The notes below the pieces were generated by a model. It searched no databases and had not been told where the DNA came from. It saw only the letters and a list, made by a program, of their open reading frames with translations. From positions 2,294,001 through 2,358,000 of the forward strand of contig CM056878.1 of NCBI GenBank assembly GCA_029876055.1: a stretch of 64,000 nt of DNA. The letters run 5' to 3'. Origin of the DNA: Madurella fahalii (lineage: Eukaryota; Ascomycota; Sordariomycetes; Sordariales). Every line of letters starts with the position of its first letter. Within the stretch, counting starts at the first letter, position 1. Of the stretch, positions 32,877 to 43,901 are shown in pieces. The translations under genes were made by a program, and so were the position numbers.

Positions 32877-33901
32877 ATTTTTAATTTTTTTAAGGGGGGG
32901 GAAGGGGTATGGTTGCGGGTTGGTGGGCGTCATGGAGTTTTGAATGGTGATAAATGGCGGCGTATATATGTATTTGGCGATACCAGTGCGGCCGGTATGA
33001 GAAGAGGGCGTTAAGGAGTCATGGGGCGAACAATTGGGTGGAAAGAAAATCAGTTCGGCGGCATCGGTGCTCAGGGTCGATTTGCATTACATCATAGGCT
33101 GGGCGTTTCTGTCCTGGATACTGTTTACAATGCGATCCACGCCGAGATTGGACGGAAGGAGGCAATACATTAGTGATAAAACGCTCACTAACCAAGCCTC
33201 TCTGCATATATGAAATAGACGTAGCAGACTGCGAGAACAGAGAGTTTTCACTTTGTCAATAAGGGTACTGACATGAGAGGTGACTATCGCTACGGGAATG
33301 AGCACCGCTAGCCTCGGATAGTGCACTTGGTATGCCTTCCGACCAGTGCCAGTGCAACTCTAACGGTCTCTTACGACCCCTGGCGGCAGGAACACAAGCA
33401 CAGCAAGGATGGGAGTTCTACTGTCTTGATTGATTTCTAGAGATGGGAGTTTTCTCCTAGAAGTTCCCGTCCATAGACCCGCTAATCCAGCAGGGACTTC
33501 CGTCGCCTAAATACCTTCCTCAACAGTGTCGCACACTTATCCCACAATTGCCGTACGCTCGATCGAGAGACAAAGGGAATTATACAGCTTGTAAAAGTTG
33601 TCAAAACAACAGACGGGTATCCTCCGACCATACAATATCCCACTCTCCAAGCGGGAACCTAACCTAACCTTCCTCCCGTCTAGAACCGGATATCTCGACC
33701 GCTGCGCACCTTTAACCATTATTCCCTTTTTTTTTGAGCGCCCAAACTCCACACACCCCGAGCAACCATTTAGACATTAAGATCTGTCAAGGTCTTGCTC
33801 GAACGCCCAAAAAAACAAAGGGCAAAGCAATGCCATCCCGTATAAAATCAGACTGAAAATATGACAAAAGAAATATCACGTCACCGAGCCAAACTTCAGC
33901 A
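32877..33901. other. Convergent intergenic region between YAF9 and MDM34
   Basis: 1025 bases. Short frames only, none recognisable. Both flanks are 3' regions, including a G-rich stretch just after YAF9 and T-rich stretches near 33720. Confidence 0.5.
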
Positions 33902-36080
33902 TTATCTCGGCTCGTACGCCGGAGGAGGCGTATCGTCCCGGTCGTCCCAGAAAGACGGGTTCCGGTTCTTCTCGTCGTACACGCGCCGAGCAATCTCACC
34001 CGCCATCTTCATTATCCAGGCCTGCTCCAGAATGACAGACGACGTATCTGACATTGGTCTCGACCCCTTCCACTCGGTCTTGGTGTCCGCCGGCATGGGT
34101 TCTCGCGGGACTGACGGTCCGGCGACTTGGGCCTGCTTCTCCGACAATTGTTGGGAGGCAACAGCTGCATCGCTGACCTGGATCGAGGGGAGCTGTGCGT
34201 CGGGTGTCTCCGAAGCCTCGTGCCGGAAGGAAGGCCTCCGGGGCTGCTGGGGCAGCTCTGACGGCCGGCCGAACCGCACCTTTCCTTGGTTCGAGGCCGA
34301 TGGCATGCCCGGTTCCTCCTCTGGCATCTCAAGGATCGGGTGCGGCATGACCGGCTCTGACATGGGGGCGGCGATCGAGGCCGTCTCCGAGGTCTCGTCT
34401 GCTGGCTCGCTGTCCACTTCGGTTCCTGCCTTGCGACGCAAGTTGACCACACGCGTCTTTTTCTTCCGCCCGGCTTTGCTGTGTCGGCCCGAGCCTAGTG
34501 AAAGACCGGCGGTGGCGGAATTGAGGCTAACCATCGATGGTCTTGACGGAAGCGAGCCATGGACCTGGCTGCCACTATCGGAGAAAGTGTAGGTGTGGGC
34601 GCTTCCCATGTAGGACGATGACCGGGCAAGGTTCGGCGTTGTTAACGGAGGAGTATTTGCCCCGTCCATCTTGTCAGACGGCCCGGCCCACGCCCTGAAC
34701 ATGACGTCCCGGACGGCTGGAGTAAATAATGATGATGTGACCTGGGAGCTGGTCAGGCTGGACAGTCGAAGTAAGTTCTTCTGCGAGAACAGCGATTGCG
34801 TTTCTAGCCCGCCATCAAGGGATAATTCCGAGATGGCGGCAGGATCAAGAAGACGCCCGTTGGCATCGACAGCATCCAGGGGCGGCGTTGCCAACGGGTT
34901 CACGGCGTGTTCGTCGACCTCTTTGGACTTGTCGTCCTCCTTTGCGACCTGATCCGGGCACCAGAGTTGGAGGGATAGCCGATGGATGATAGAGGGCAGT
35001 TCATCCATCATCAGGTCACGCAACTTGCCCTCAATCGTCCGCTGAAGGTAGTCACGCACAAACTGGATCGAGTCAAAGGTCGAAGAGACCTTGAGAGACT
35101 CGAGGGGATCATCCCGGAATACTATGGTGAGCCCCTTTTGCTTTGAGAAGACCACAATAATGAAGGCTTTGAGCTTGATCTCAGCTAACGTGATCTGAAG
35201 GGGGATTGTGAGGCCCGAGGCTGCCGCCAAGGGCTGCGGAGATGTGAAGCTTGGCTTGGCAGAGAGGTATGTGTTCAGGGGATTTGCCTGTGGTGTTGAT
35301 ATATTAGCCATGTTATAACATTCAAATCGAGGCTAGCGCGGGTAGCAACGCGGGAGCGAACGCGCACCCCTGCACAATAATTCGCGATAATTTGCGAATC
35401 CATGCGCCAAGAGTCCGGTCGGCTTTCCAGGTTTTCTTTGTTTCCAGAAAAAGCGGTATGGGGGAAGGGAAATCAGCTGAGGCGTTGAGCACGCCGTGCG
35501 CGATGCTGAAGACTTTCAGAATGCACCGAGAGAAGCTTTGCCAGCTATGCTGGGCCCATACCGATAGGGAATAGCAGCAAGGTAGGTTTCGAACCCCATA
35601 TGCACGGCACTTGCCATGGTCTAGCTCCCCCATAGATATCCTAGCTTGAGGGAGCAGAACGACAGTAACAAAAAAAAAAAAAAAAAAAAAAAGTGCCCAT
35701 GACAAACGCAGCACAAGGGCATATCAGATGCGCTCCACCTGGTGGGCTCCCTGGTTCGTCTGCTCTCCGGAGTGGCGTCGATAGAACTGGAGCTTAAGAA
35801 AACCATGGCATACCTGTACTCTCGTTTTGAGCGTCAAGAACGCATCCCCAGAATAGCACATCTTGAAGATGCCGCGGAAGCGGTCCTCAGCTAGGTCGCC
35901 GATCTCCAGAATCTCCAAGTCCGGCGGCACAGAGCCGAGGTTGAACTCCGTGACAAAGATGTCATCGACAATGATGGGCGGTTTCGGTGACTTGTTCAGA
36001 GCCGTCGTCAGGAGATCTCGCGCGCGCTCGTAGAAGCCGGCGTCAGCCGTAAGCGGCGACCAGTTGAAGTTGAAGGCCAT
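33902..36080 (-). CDS. MDM34: ERMES subunit Mdm34 (Mmm2), 550 aa
   Basis: Exons 36080-35814 (89 codons) and 35287-33902 (462 codons) joined in phase 0. Mdm34 sits in the mitochondrial outer membrane as part of the ER-mitochondria encounter structure (with Mmm1, Mdm10 and Mdm12), which moves phospholipids. The SMP lipid-transfer domain covers residues 1 to about 195: the start [10 protein letters not shown] is the family signature, then [20 protein letters not shown], and after the splice [11 protein letters not shown] and [20 protein letters not shown]. The long C-terminal half is disordered and Ser/Pro-rich. The very end, [14 protein letters not shown], contains a PPAY motif (PPxY), which in yeast Mdm34 recruits the ubiquitin ligase Rsp5. 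The intron is 526 nt, unusually long here, and holds a T23 run on the coding strand. Confidence 0.95.
35670..35692 (+). repeat. A23 homopolymer inside the MDM34 intron
   Basis: Twenty-three consecutive A on the + strand (T23 on the coding strand), about 120 nt after the donor of the long MDM34 intron. Confidence 0.95.
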
Positions 36081-37395
36081 GTTGAATTGGCGCGCTGGTT
36101 AGAGATTCATCGCAGTCAGAGGGGGTGGACCGGTAAAGCCCGACTCGCGAGGGGGGGCGGTATTTTTAGGTGCAGCGGTGACGATCGAGGGAATATGCGG
36201 CGGTGAGGGTCGATGTAGCGTGCAGCGGTGAAGACTTCGAGAGGTAATATGCGTCTGTCGCAAACTCGGGCGGCGCGGATGCGATGTGTGGCAATCGATG
36301 GTGCGAGAACCTCGTCGCGATGGGAATTGGAAAGCAAGGTCGGTACTTTTCCGTGGAGGCGCGGAAGAGATGACGCTATCTGATGAGGTTTGCTGGGGAA
36401 TGGTAAATCTTTCTTTCCGGGCAGGTGAATGGAAATTTTTGGCCCTAGCACCGGGCGGGCTTGTGGCTTGCGGGCCCTTCTGACGCTTGACATCCGCTAG
36501 CTGTTCCCGGCAATGGGCCGACCAGGGAATCGCGTGCCTCTCCGTTCGACCCAAACATTGGAACTGTTACCGTTATCCCTGCGCTTTCCCTGTCCGAGTA
36601 GGATCGCCGCCACAAACGCATGAAATTCATTTTCCCCCATGGCAAACACCCGTTCGAACCGCGAATGACCAGGGCAGAAAGTGAAGGGTCCGCGTAGTGT
36701 AACCAAGCGAGTTCACGCGCGACAGGCGACACCACACACCCACTACCCCCGGCTTTTGGGGGGGGGGGGGGGGGGAAACAGGGCAAGGCACTCTTTGCCG
36801 TCCCCTCGGTCCCAGCAGGAGGAGTGTGGGGTCGAGGTGACGAACTACCCGAGACCCGCGTTCCCGAGGCCCACCCGAGAAACCGTCACACGACCCGAAC
36901 TGGACGACTGGAGGCCCGGAACGAATCCACACGGCCGGCATATCCAGGCCTCGGCCTTGCATGTGCTTGTACGTCGAGCCCGACCCCTTTGTCCGGGCTG
37001 TGGAAGAAATAATAAATTTTATCATTCTTACGACGTCCTACAGAGAATGGCACTGATGCATGAGCTTCACTGTTCGATTCTGACGATCCAAATAGGCATC
37101 GAGAGTGACCCATACTGCTCAACGGTGAGTCCGATGCCAATCAAAACTTCCACGGACCCCGAAGCGACGCCAACATGAAGGCGGACAGACCCACAATCAC
37201 GAATTCAACACAAGTACTCAATCGCTGGGCATGCACCCCGCCAGAAATGACAAGCATCACACACGCAGCGATAAGTGCCCAATCAAGGAACGGACCAATC
37301 CGGTGTACATGGCATTCGATACTCGCTTCTAGCTCACTCGCGAGTCACGGATACGGTACCTTTTTTATCACCGATAATTTTGACGACCGGAAAAG
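36081..37395. promoter_or_regulatory. Divergent promoter region between MDM34 and IPK1
   Basis: 1315 bases between head-to-head start codons, with no recognisable gene. A G18 run lies at 36758-36775. Short frames on both strands are chance. The promoters of both genes must lie here. Confidence 0.5.
36758..36775 (+). repeat. G18 homopolymer
   Basis: Eighteen consecutive G preceded by tttt, in the middle of the MDM34-IPK1 intergenic region. Confidence 0.95.
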
Positions 37396-38568
37396 ATGCC
37401 TACCGCCTCATTGCCAAGAATCTCGGAGCTCTCCCTATCAGGGACCAACAACTATGAGTTCAAGTTCGTAGGCGAAGGCGCGGCGAACGTTGTCTTTAAG
37501 GTTATCGAACAATCCGATGGTGGAAACCGGAACAGAAACTTTCAAGGCGCGTTATATGCCCTCCTTTTTCCGCCAGCCATTCTTGTAAACAACGGTCTAA
37601 CACACTCTACAGGAAACCTCCTCCGCGTGCCCAAAGCAGGCACCAAGGCACACGGCTATGTCGAACTCCAAGAGTATTGGGAGACGGTCGTGGCGCCCCT
37701 GTTCAGTCCAGAAGACCTGGTGCAGCAGATACTTGTCAAGCTTGGAGATGAAGCTATCATATCACGGCTGAACGAGGCTCTCGGAAAGGAAGAAGACAAC
37801 CGCAGGCCTGACTTCAGGGGCAGCAGGATAGCGCTGGCCGAGCATGCCATGCTAGTAGAGGATATGCGTCCGAGTATGCCACCATCTCTGCATATCGACA
37901 GTACTCTATTCACTCACATCTCATCACCGCCAGACCATCCCGACGACCTCTGTCTCGAATTCAAGCCCAAATGGCTCGCCCAATCCCCCAACGCGCCCGC
38001 TTCGGCAACCCGCTGCCGGAACTGCGCGCGCAAAGCCCACCAGCGCCACACCAAGCACGGGAAAGCGGACAAGCTCACCATCCTCTGCCCGCTAAGCTTC
38101 CTCACCAGCACTGCCCGCCCCTCTTCGCTGCCAGCCATCCTCGACCATCTCTCCGCCCCCAACCCCCCTCTCACGCCACGAGCCCCAACCCCTGAGCAAC
38201 GAGCCCGCCTCGCACACTGGGTACAGACCAACACCCTCCTCCCGCGCATCCGCGCGGTCCAGCTCGCCAACGACCGTGGCGGCCCACTTGCTGCCAACGC
38301 GCACGACCTACAGTTCCAGCTGGCCATGACGCTGCGCGATTGCACCTGCTTTGTACGGATCCCGGCCGACCCTTCGGCGCCGGTCGAGGCCAAGCTGGCG
38401 GACCTGGACAAGAAGAACTGGGAGGCCAAGCTGGGGTACTGGCAAACGATTGAGCGGTGCTTGATCGAAGATGGATATTACGAGGAGAGGGAGCAGCCGC
38501 GGCAGGAGACTGACTGTCAGCTCGGGGCGCTCAAGGATGGGATTAGAATAGGAGATGGGGTAGAATGA
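37396..38568 (+). CDS. IPK1: Inositol-pentakisphosphate 2-kinase (IPK1), 368 aa
   Basis: Makes inositol hexakisphosphate (phytate) from InsP5, needed for mRNA export and other nuclear roles. The N-terminal lobe has FVGEGAANVVFKV (residues 24-36, nucleotide loop), the core has LLRVPKAG (ATP lysine region, residues 53-60), VELQEYWE, and the family hallmark CLEFKPKWLAQSP (about 164-175) followed by RCRNCA (184-189). A C-terminal segment LRDCTCFVRI and the DLDKKNWEAKLGYWQTIE helix match the last family motifs. The frame is open from 37396 without splicing (390 aa). The best alignment to LLRVPK homologues needs removal of a 66-nt intron 37547-37612 (gcgcgt...tctaac...acag), with a GC donor. Exons: 37396-37546 and 37613-38568. 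Convergent with the nucleoside transporter. Confidence 0.92.
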   Translation: MPTASLPRISELSLSGTNNYEFKFVGEGAANVVFKVIEQSDGGNRNRNFQGALYALLFPPAILVNNGLTHSTGNLLRVPKAGTKAHGYVELQEYWETVVAPLFSPEDLVQQILVKLGDEAIISRLNEALGKEEDNRRPDFRGSRIALAEHAMLVEDMRPSMPPSLHIDSTLFTHISSPPDHPDDLCLEFKPKWLAQSPNAPASATRCRNCARKAHQRHTKHGKADKLTILCPLSFLTSTARPSSLPAILDHLSAPNPPLTPRAPTPEQRARLAHWVQTNTLLPRIRAVQLANDRGGPLAANAHDLQFQLAMTLRDCTCFVRIPADPSAPVEAKLADLDKKNWEAKLGYWQTIERCLIEDGYYEEREQPRQETDCQLGALKDGIRIGDGVE

Positions 38569-38775
38569 CGGAAGGGATGAAAGGATAGCCACGGTATAGA
38601 TATCTTAAGCATGCTCTGTCTCTCTCTATATATAAATATATGCCGTTGATTCGATGCGATGTAACCTTCAGAGAAGCCAACATCTACGCTGTATCGTGCA
38701 AGGAAATGCAACAGGACCCTTAACGCCGTACCCAATAGACCCCAAAAGGCGATATCCAACAGTATCCAGCGTCCT

Positions 38776-40268
38776 TCAAATCCCGGCTGCCGTAAAGCTC
38801 AACACACTCCCCACCGCCAACCCAGCAACAAGGCACAGCCCCATAAACCCACCCGCCGCCTCCCTCTCACCATCCGCGACCCACTCCCCAGCCGCCATCA
38901 TGGCACTCGACCCAAGCCACCCATTCGTCAGCCCGAACGGGAACTGCACCACCAGCAAATAAAACACGTCACTCGGCACTACGGCGCCGTCCCCATGGAG
39001 ATTACACAGCAAGTACATGGGCAGGAACAGCAGCCGGGCGACGCTGATCGCGAACAGCGCCTTGGGCCGATGGCGCAGCGAGAACGGCAGCATGGTCGAG
39101 ACGCGCCCGGCCAGATCCCCGAGGTTCCAGAAGAAGAAGCCCAGCGGGATGAAGGCGCCGGGGGCGAACAGGCGGCCGGACTCGCGCTCGTCATGCACCG
39201 AGAGGATCTTGGCCGTGAAGACGGGGAAGAACATGGCGATGACGAAGCAGAGGAACACCGAGGCCGACACCCAGCGCAGCTTGCGGAACAGCGCCGGCAT
39301 GCTGACGAACCGCCGCCCGGAGCGCTCCGTCCCGTCGCCCCCGAGCGACGTGACGGATCGGGACAGGTCCGCTCCCGGACCCGACGAGGACGACGATAGC
39401 AGGCGGTGGCGGTGGTGGTTGTGCCGCCTCACCAGGGGGACGAAGCCCGCGACGGTGATAGCCGAGATTAGCACTGCCGTGAGGAAATAGACAAAGGCGG
39501 CGGTGCTGGTTTCGGTTGTTGGCGGCTCGTCTCCTGTTGGTGTTGTTGCCGATGCGTCCTCGCTTGGCTGGTCAGGGCCATTCGGGGAGGAGGAAGAGAA
39601 GGCGAGAAAGGAGACCATCTGCGTCAGTGGCGGCAGGATGCCGGCAACCCCCTGCCCGGCCATGATGGCCTGCGTGTATTCGGTGCGGCCGAACGAGGCG
39701 GCATAGGCGAGCGCGCCGTTCTGAATCATCCCGGATGCCCAGGCTGTCAGGCCGACCATGAGGAGGAGGAACGCGAGGTACGTGGCCGCCGAGATATCAA
39801 GGAAGTGGGAAGTCGAGATTGTTAGCAGCGCGAAGGTGGCTGCATTAACGAGAAGGCCTGTGTAGATGCGGAAGGGGTAGTTCGCCGAGGATTGCATGTT
39901 GGTTAGGGTCAGCATCGTGAGCAGGTTTGCGATTGTTGATACAGCGAGGATGGCGGATTGCGAGTTAGCGAGCAGAAAGGGGTCGGATTGGACGCGGGTC
40001 TGGAAGTAAGGTGCCGCGGCGAGAAACATGTTCCTGTGGTAGACAGATTTAGCTTGGGAAAGGACTCAGGGAGAACGCCAGGAAAGACTTACCATGCCCA
40101 CAACATCGCGACGCCGATCAAGGCAAAGATGGAGTATTCTATCCATGAGAACGGCGCTCCGTCTTCGTATATCGATCCCTCGAGAGTCCCCGAGTCGTCG
40201 TCCGTCAGCGGCTCATACTCGTCCGAGCTAGCCTTGACCGGCGCAAAGAGCGATTTGATGCGTTCCAT
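38776..40268 (-). CDS. FUN26: Equilibrative nucleoside transporter, Fun26-like, 477 aa
   Basis: Exons 40268-40093 and 40033-38776 joined across a 59-nt intron (gtaagt...cacag). It belongs to the SLC29/ENT family, which carries nucleosides and nucleobases; yeast Fun26 acts in the vacuolar membrane. The protein has about 11 hydrophobic segments. The acidic N-terminus (EYEPLTDDDSGTLEG) is cytosolic, then SIFALIGVAMLWAWNMFLAAAPYF (TM1 with the family WNxFLxAxxYF signature), NGALAYAASFGRTEYTQAIMAGQGVAGILPP (TM4-5 motif), and a long Ser/Thr-rich loop (residues 230-290). The C-terminal half has FFFWNLGDLAGR and FPFGLTNGWLGSSAMM, both family motifs. An alternative upstream start (TTG) is not used; the first ATG is at 40268. 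Intact and full length. Confidence 0.92.
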
Positions 40269-41355
40269 CGTGGCCAAATCCGCCCGCTTTTTAGCGTCGA
40301 TATGACTCGAGAGGTGACGAGGGATTTGATCCCGCCGGGTTATCGGATTGGCGTCTTGTCGTTCTGGAGGCCGTCGTTGCCGGGAGGGCAGAGGTCTGCG
40401 ACCTCAGGATGGGATGGGCGATGGGCACACCGCCGAGACTGTCAAGAAGTAACAACTATATCGACGATCTTCGCGGCATTGCCTGGCGGATCTAGCAGTG
40501 CAAGGGAACCCGAGCTAAAGTCGGAGACTCATCATGTGGGAGGGAAAGACGTGGAGTTGTGCTGCTGAAGTGGTCACACGGCAAGCGAGTTGCCGACGCG
40601 GCTGCAGGCTGATGAAAGTGATAAGCGAACCGATAACGGTGAGCCAACGATAAGCAACCGCCAAGGGTCCTCGACAGCGTCATGGAGGTCTTGGCGCAGC
40701 AGCCCGCACGCGCACAGACCAGTTGGCGTTCAGATGACAGCCTTCGCCGCGTTTGCCTTCCGCCCCTGGGTCTCAAGCAATGAAACACTATCTTTAAGAG
40801 AAGCTCTCACAGTAATTGTGCAGCCCGATTTATTCCATGCCAAGTATGTGCTCTTCGATCAAGTGGGAGCTTACACCCCATCTCAATCTTCCCCGATCAT
40901 CTGGCACGTCTCTTCTAGACAACATAATGTTAAATTATCGAAGTCAGACAAACAAACACCATAAAATGCCCTTCATTACTTTCATCTGTATCTCCACCAT
41001 CTACCCCTCCACAGCTCATCGGCATAAGGGGAGCAATGCCAACCCGGCCCATCATGCGGCCATCCACGTGATGTCCGCCTCCTGCGATGCAACTATGTCG
41101 TGCAGTGTTTATAAAGCGAGGAGATGAAACAAAAAATAATCTTCTCTGGGATTGGGAAACAAAATGAATGCCAGTGAAGGCCACACAAGAAGCTTAACTA
41201 CAAGACAAAGCCAGTAGGTAGGTATATCCCGAGTGCGCCCTGCTATCTATCCGGCGACCAACCCACTTCCTCCCCAAGTCAGTCATCGACGTCGTTGTTG
41301 CCTCAATTATCATTAACATAATACCTGCCCCAATCTATGTTCCCCCAAAACCAAC
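40269..41355. other. Intergenic between transporter promoter and catalase 3' end
   Basis: 1087 bases with short, unconvincing frames (for example 40590-40964). The left part is the transporter promoter. A 5' part of about 350 bases before 41356 is A/C-rich and looks like catalase 3'UTR. Confidence 0.45.
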
Positions 41356-43901
41356 TTACTCGTTCTGCTCCTCCTGCTCGTCCAGTGGGAAGCGATCGGT
41401 AAACTGCGCATCAAACCCATTAGCATCACCCTCAGAATCCTAAAGCAGCAACCCAAAACTCACCCTAAACTGGGCCAACCCCTTCTCAAACTCGGCCACA
41501 AACTCCTCCACCCCCTTATTCTGCGCATAAACACCGGCCCTGCTCTCCGGCACACCAGCCGCCTTGAGCGCCGCATCCCCCTTCCCGAGCGCCCCGACCG
41601 GCTTACCCCACCGATACCCATCAAGGAGCACCTGTCCCGGCCTGCCCGTAGGGAACAGCGACGAAGCGGCCGCCGCCGCGGCCAGTTTGCCATCAAACAG
41701 CCCCTCAGCGCCCTCGGCCACCACAATCCCATCAAACGCCGTCGCGTCCGCAGCCGAGTACGTCTGGTCGACGCCCTCCCCAAGCGTCTCCCCCACAACC
41801 GTCACCACAAGCCCATCCCTCGCCAACCTCTCCTTCAGCTCCTTCGCCTGCGCAATCGACGTCTCGCTCTTGACGCTTGCCAACACGCCCACCCGCAGCG
41901 TCTTGATCGTGGGGAGCGGAGTGCCAAAGACAGACACCCCTGTCGTGATATTATCGTGGTAGTACGCATCGTCCGGCTGCGGCGCCTCCATCCCAAGGGC
42001 GGCAGCCACACGCCTGGCGACATCATGGCTGACGCGGTTGAGCTGCACGAGCACGTTCTGCTTGACCTCGGCCGACTTGACGTTGCTGGTCTCGAAGCGG
42101 ATCGCGTTGATGACGAACTGCTGCTCCTCCGGGGTGAGTGAGTTGTAAAAGAGCCGCGGCTGGGACCAGTGATCGTCGAACGTGGGCGACATGGCCCGGA
42201 CGAGGTTGCCGTTGGCGATGCGGCCGGGGGCGGTGAAGAAGCCGCGGCCCGAGGTCTGGTTGGCTTGCAAGGGAAAGCCCTTATTGAGGGTGTTGGGGGA
42301 GTCTTTGCGGGGCTTGTTAGTGGGGATTGGTGTTGCTTTACAGAGCGAGAGCGCATAGGGTATGGGGGACTTACAATGATACTTGTTGGTGTGGATAAAG
42401 TTCTGGCCGGCGCCGTCCCGGTTGTTGTTGTGGATCGGGATCCTCGGCATGTTGATGGGGAGCTGCTCAAAGTTGGGGCCGCCGTGGCGGTTAAGCTGCG
42501 TGTCGAGGTACGAGAAGAGCCGACCCTGCAACAGAGGGTCTTCGCTGAAGTCGATACCACGCACGACGTGACCGGGCTGGAACATGGCCTGCTCCGTCTC
42601 AGCAAAGTAGTTGGTCGGGTTGCGGTCAAGCTTCAGCACGCCCAGCTTCGTGAGAGGAACGAACTCCTCAGGAATGAACTTGGTGGGATCGAGCAAATCG
42701 AAGCCAAATGCCAACGCCTTGTCCTCGTCGACGACCTGGACAGCGAGCTCCCATTCGGGTCCGTTGCCGGATTCGATAGCATCCCACAGATCCTGGCGGT
42801 GGAAGTCGGGGTTCTTGCCAGCGAGCACCTGCGCCTCCTCCCAAACCAAGCTGGCCTTGCCTTGTAGCGACCTGAAGTGCCACTTGATGAGCTTGGACGA
42901 GCCGTCCTCCTTAACGAACCGGAAGGTATTGACACCAAAGCCGTCCTGGCCATAGTCAGCAAAATTTCTGCGTCTGGGGGGAGCACGGCATGCTACTCAC
43001 CATATGGCGGAAACTGCGAGGGATGCCGTGGCCAGCCATGGCCCAGAAAAGGGTGTTCATGGTGCTCGGCTGTGAACTGAAAAAGTCCCACGCGGAGTCA
43101 TGGGCAGAGGCTGCTTGAGGGATCTCATTGTCCGGCCTCGGCTTCACAGCGTGGATGAGGTCAGGGAAGTGGATGGCATCCTGGATAAAGAAGACAGGGA
43201 TGTTGTTGCCAACGATGTCTATCTGGGTTAGTCCTCCTGAGTAATAACGGATCGTAAGTCAATATGCATACCGAAGTTGCCCTCATCAGTGTAGCTGAGC
43301 GATTGTTAGCGTGATACGGCACGGCACAAGAGCAGACTAAAAGACTTACAACCGAGTGGCAAAGCCGTGGACATCTCGGACGGTGTCCGCGCTACCCCTG
43401 GATCCAGCAACAGTAGAAAAGCGCAGAAAAATCGGAGTCTTCTTCCCCTCAGCAGCCAGGAAGGACGCCGCCGTCAGGTTGCTCCAATCGGCGTAGCTGG
43501 TGAAGGTGCCATGGGCTCCGGCACCTCGAGCATGGACAGCCCTTTCGGGGACCTTTAGAAGAATACTATGTCAACCTGGAGGCTACTGCAATGTCCTGGA
43601 CAAGACGACGACTTACCCGTTCATGGTCGAAATGCTGGATCTTCTGGCGGAAGATAAAGTCCTCGAGCAGCGTCGAGCCCCTGAGGCCGGCCTTCAAGCT
43701 GACCTGATCCCCGATTGGGCCGCCGACATCCGACGTCATGTATCCGGTGCTGTCGTCGACCTTGTGCTTATCGAGGAAATGCTCCGACTGCTGGCTATCA
43801 TCGCGCTTGTAGAGCGCAGCAGGGTCGGCATAGGGACATGCGGCCTGGGCCAAGCCAAACAGGCTGCCGCATGCGAGCAGGGCTGTTGTGATGCTGAGCA
43901 T
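41356..43901 (-). CDS. Secreted large-subunit catalase (CatB/Cat-3 type), 728 aa
   Basis: Seven exons: 43901-43617, 43552-43350, 43294-43272 (23 nt), 43218-43001, 42945-42375, 42302-41464 and 41403-41356; phases all close. It decomposes H2O2. The N-terminus has a signal peptide ([20 protein letters not shown]) and a Kex2-like KR at residues 32-33. Catalytic His102 lies in [12 protein letters not shown], the distal Asn175 in GNNIPVFF, and the haem-ligand Tyr389 in [10 protein letters not shown]. The C-terminal extension (about residues 550-715) is the flavodoxin-like domain of large catalases. Fungal clade-2 catalases of this length are secreted or cell-wall enzymes of conidia and hyphae, induced by oxidative stress. 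A TATAAG lies about 164 bases upstream of the ATG on the coding strand (44065-44070). No residue is missing. Confidence 0.96.

Noticed and set aside
35575..35610. gtttcgaacccc motif in the MDM34 intron resembling a tRNA B-box
   Set aside because: The stem bases do not pair on either strand; no tRNA fold.
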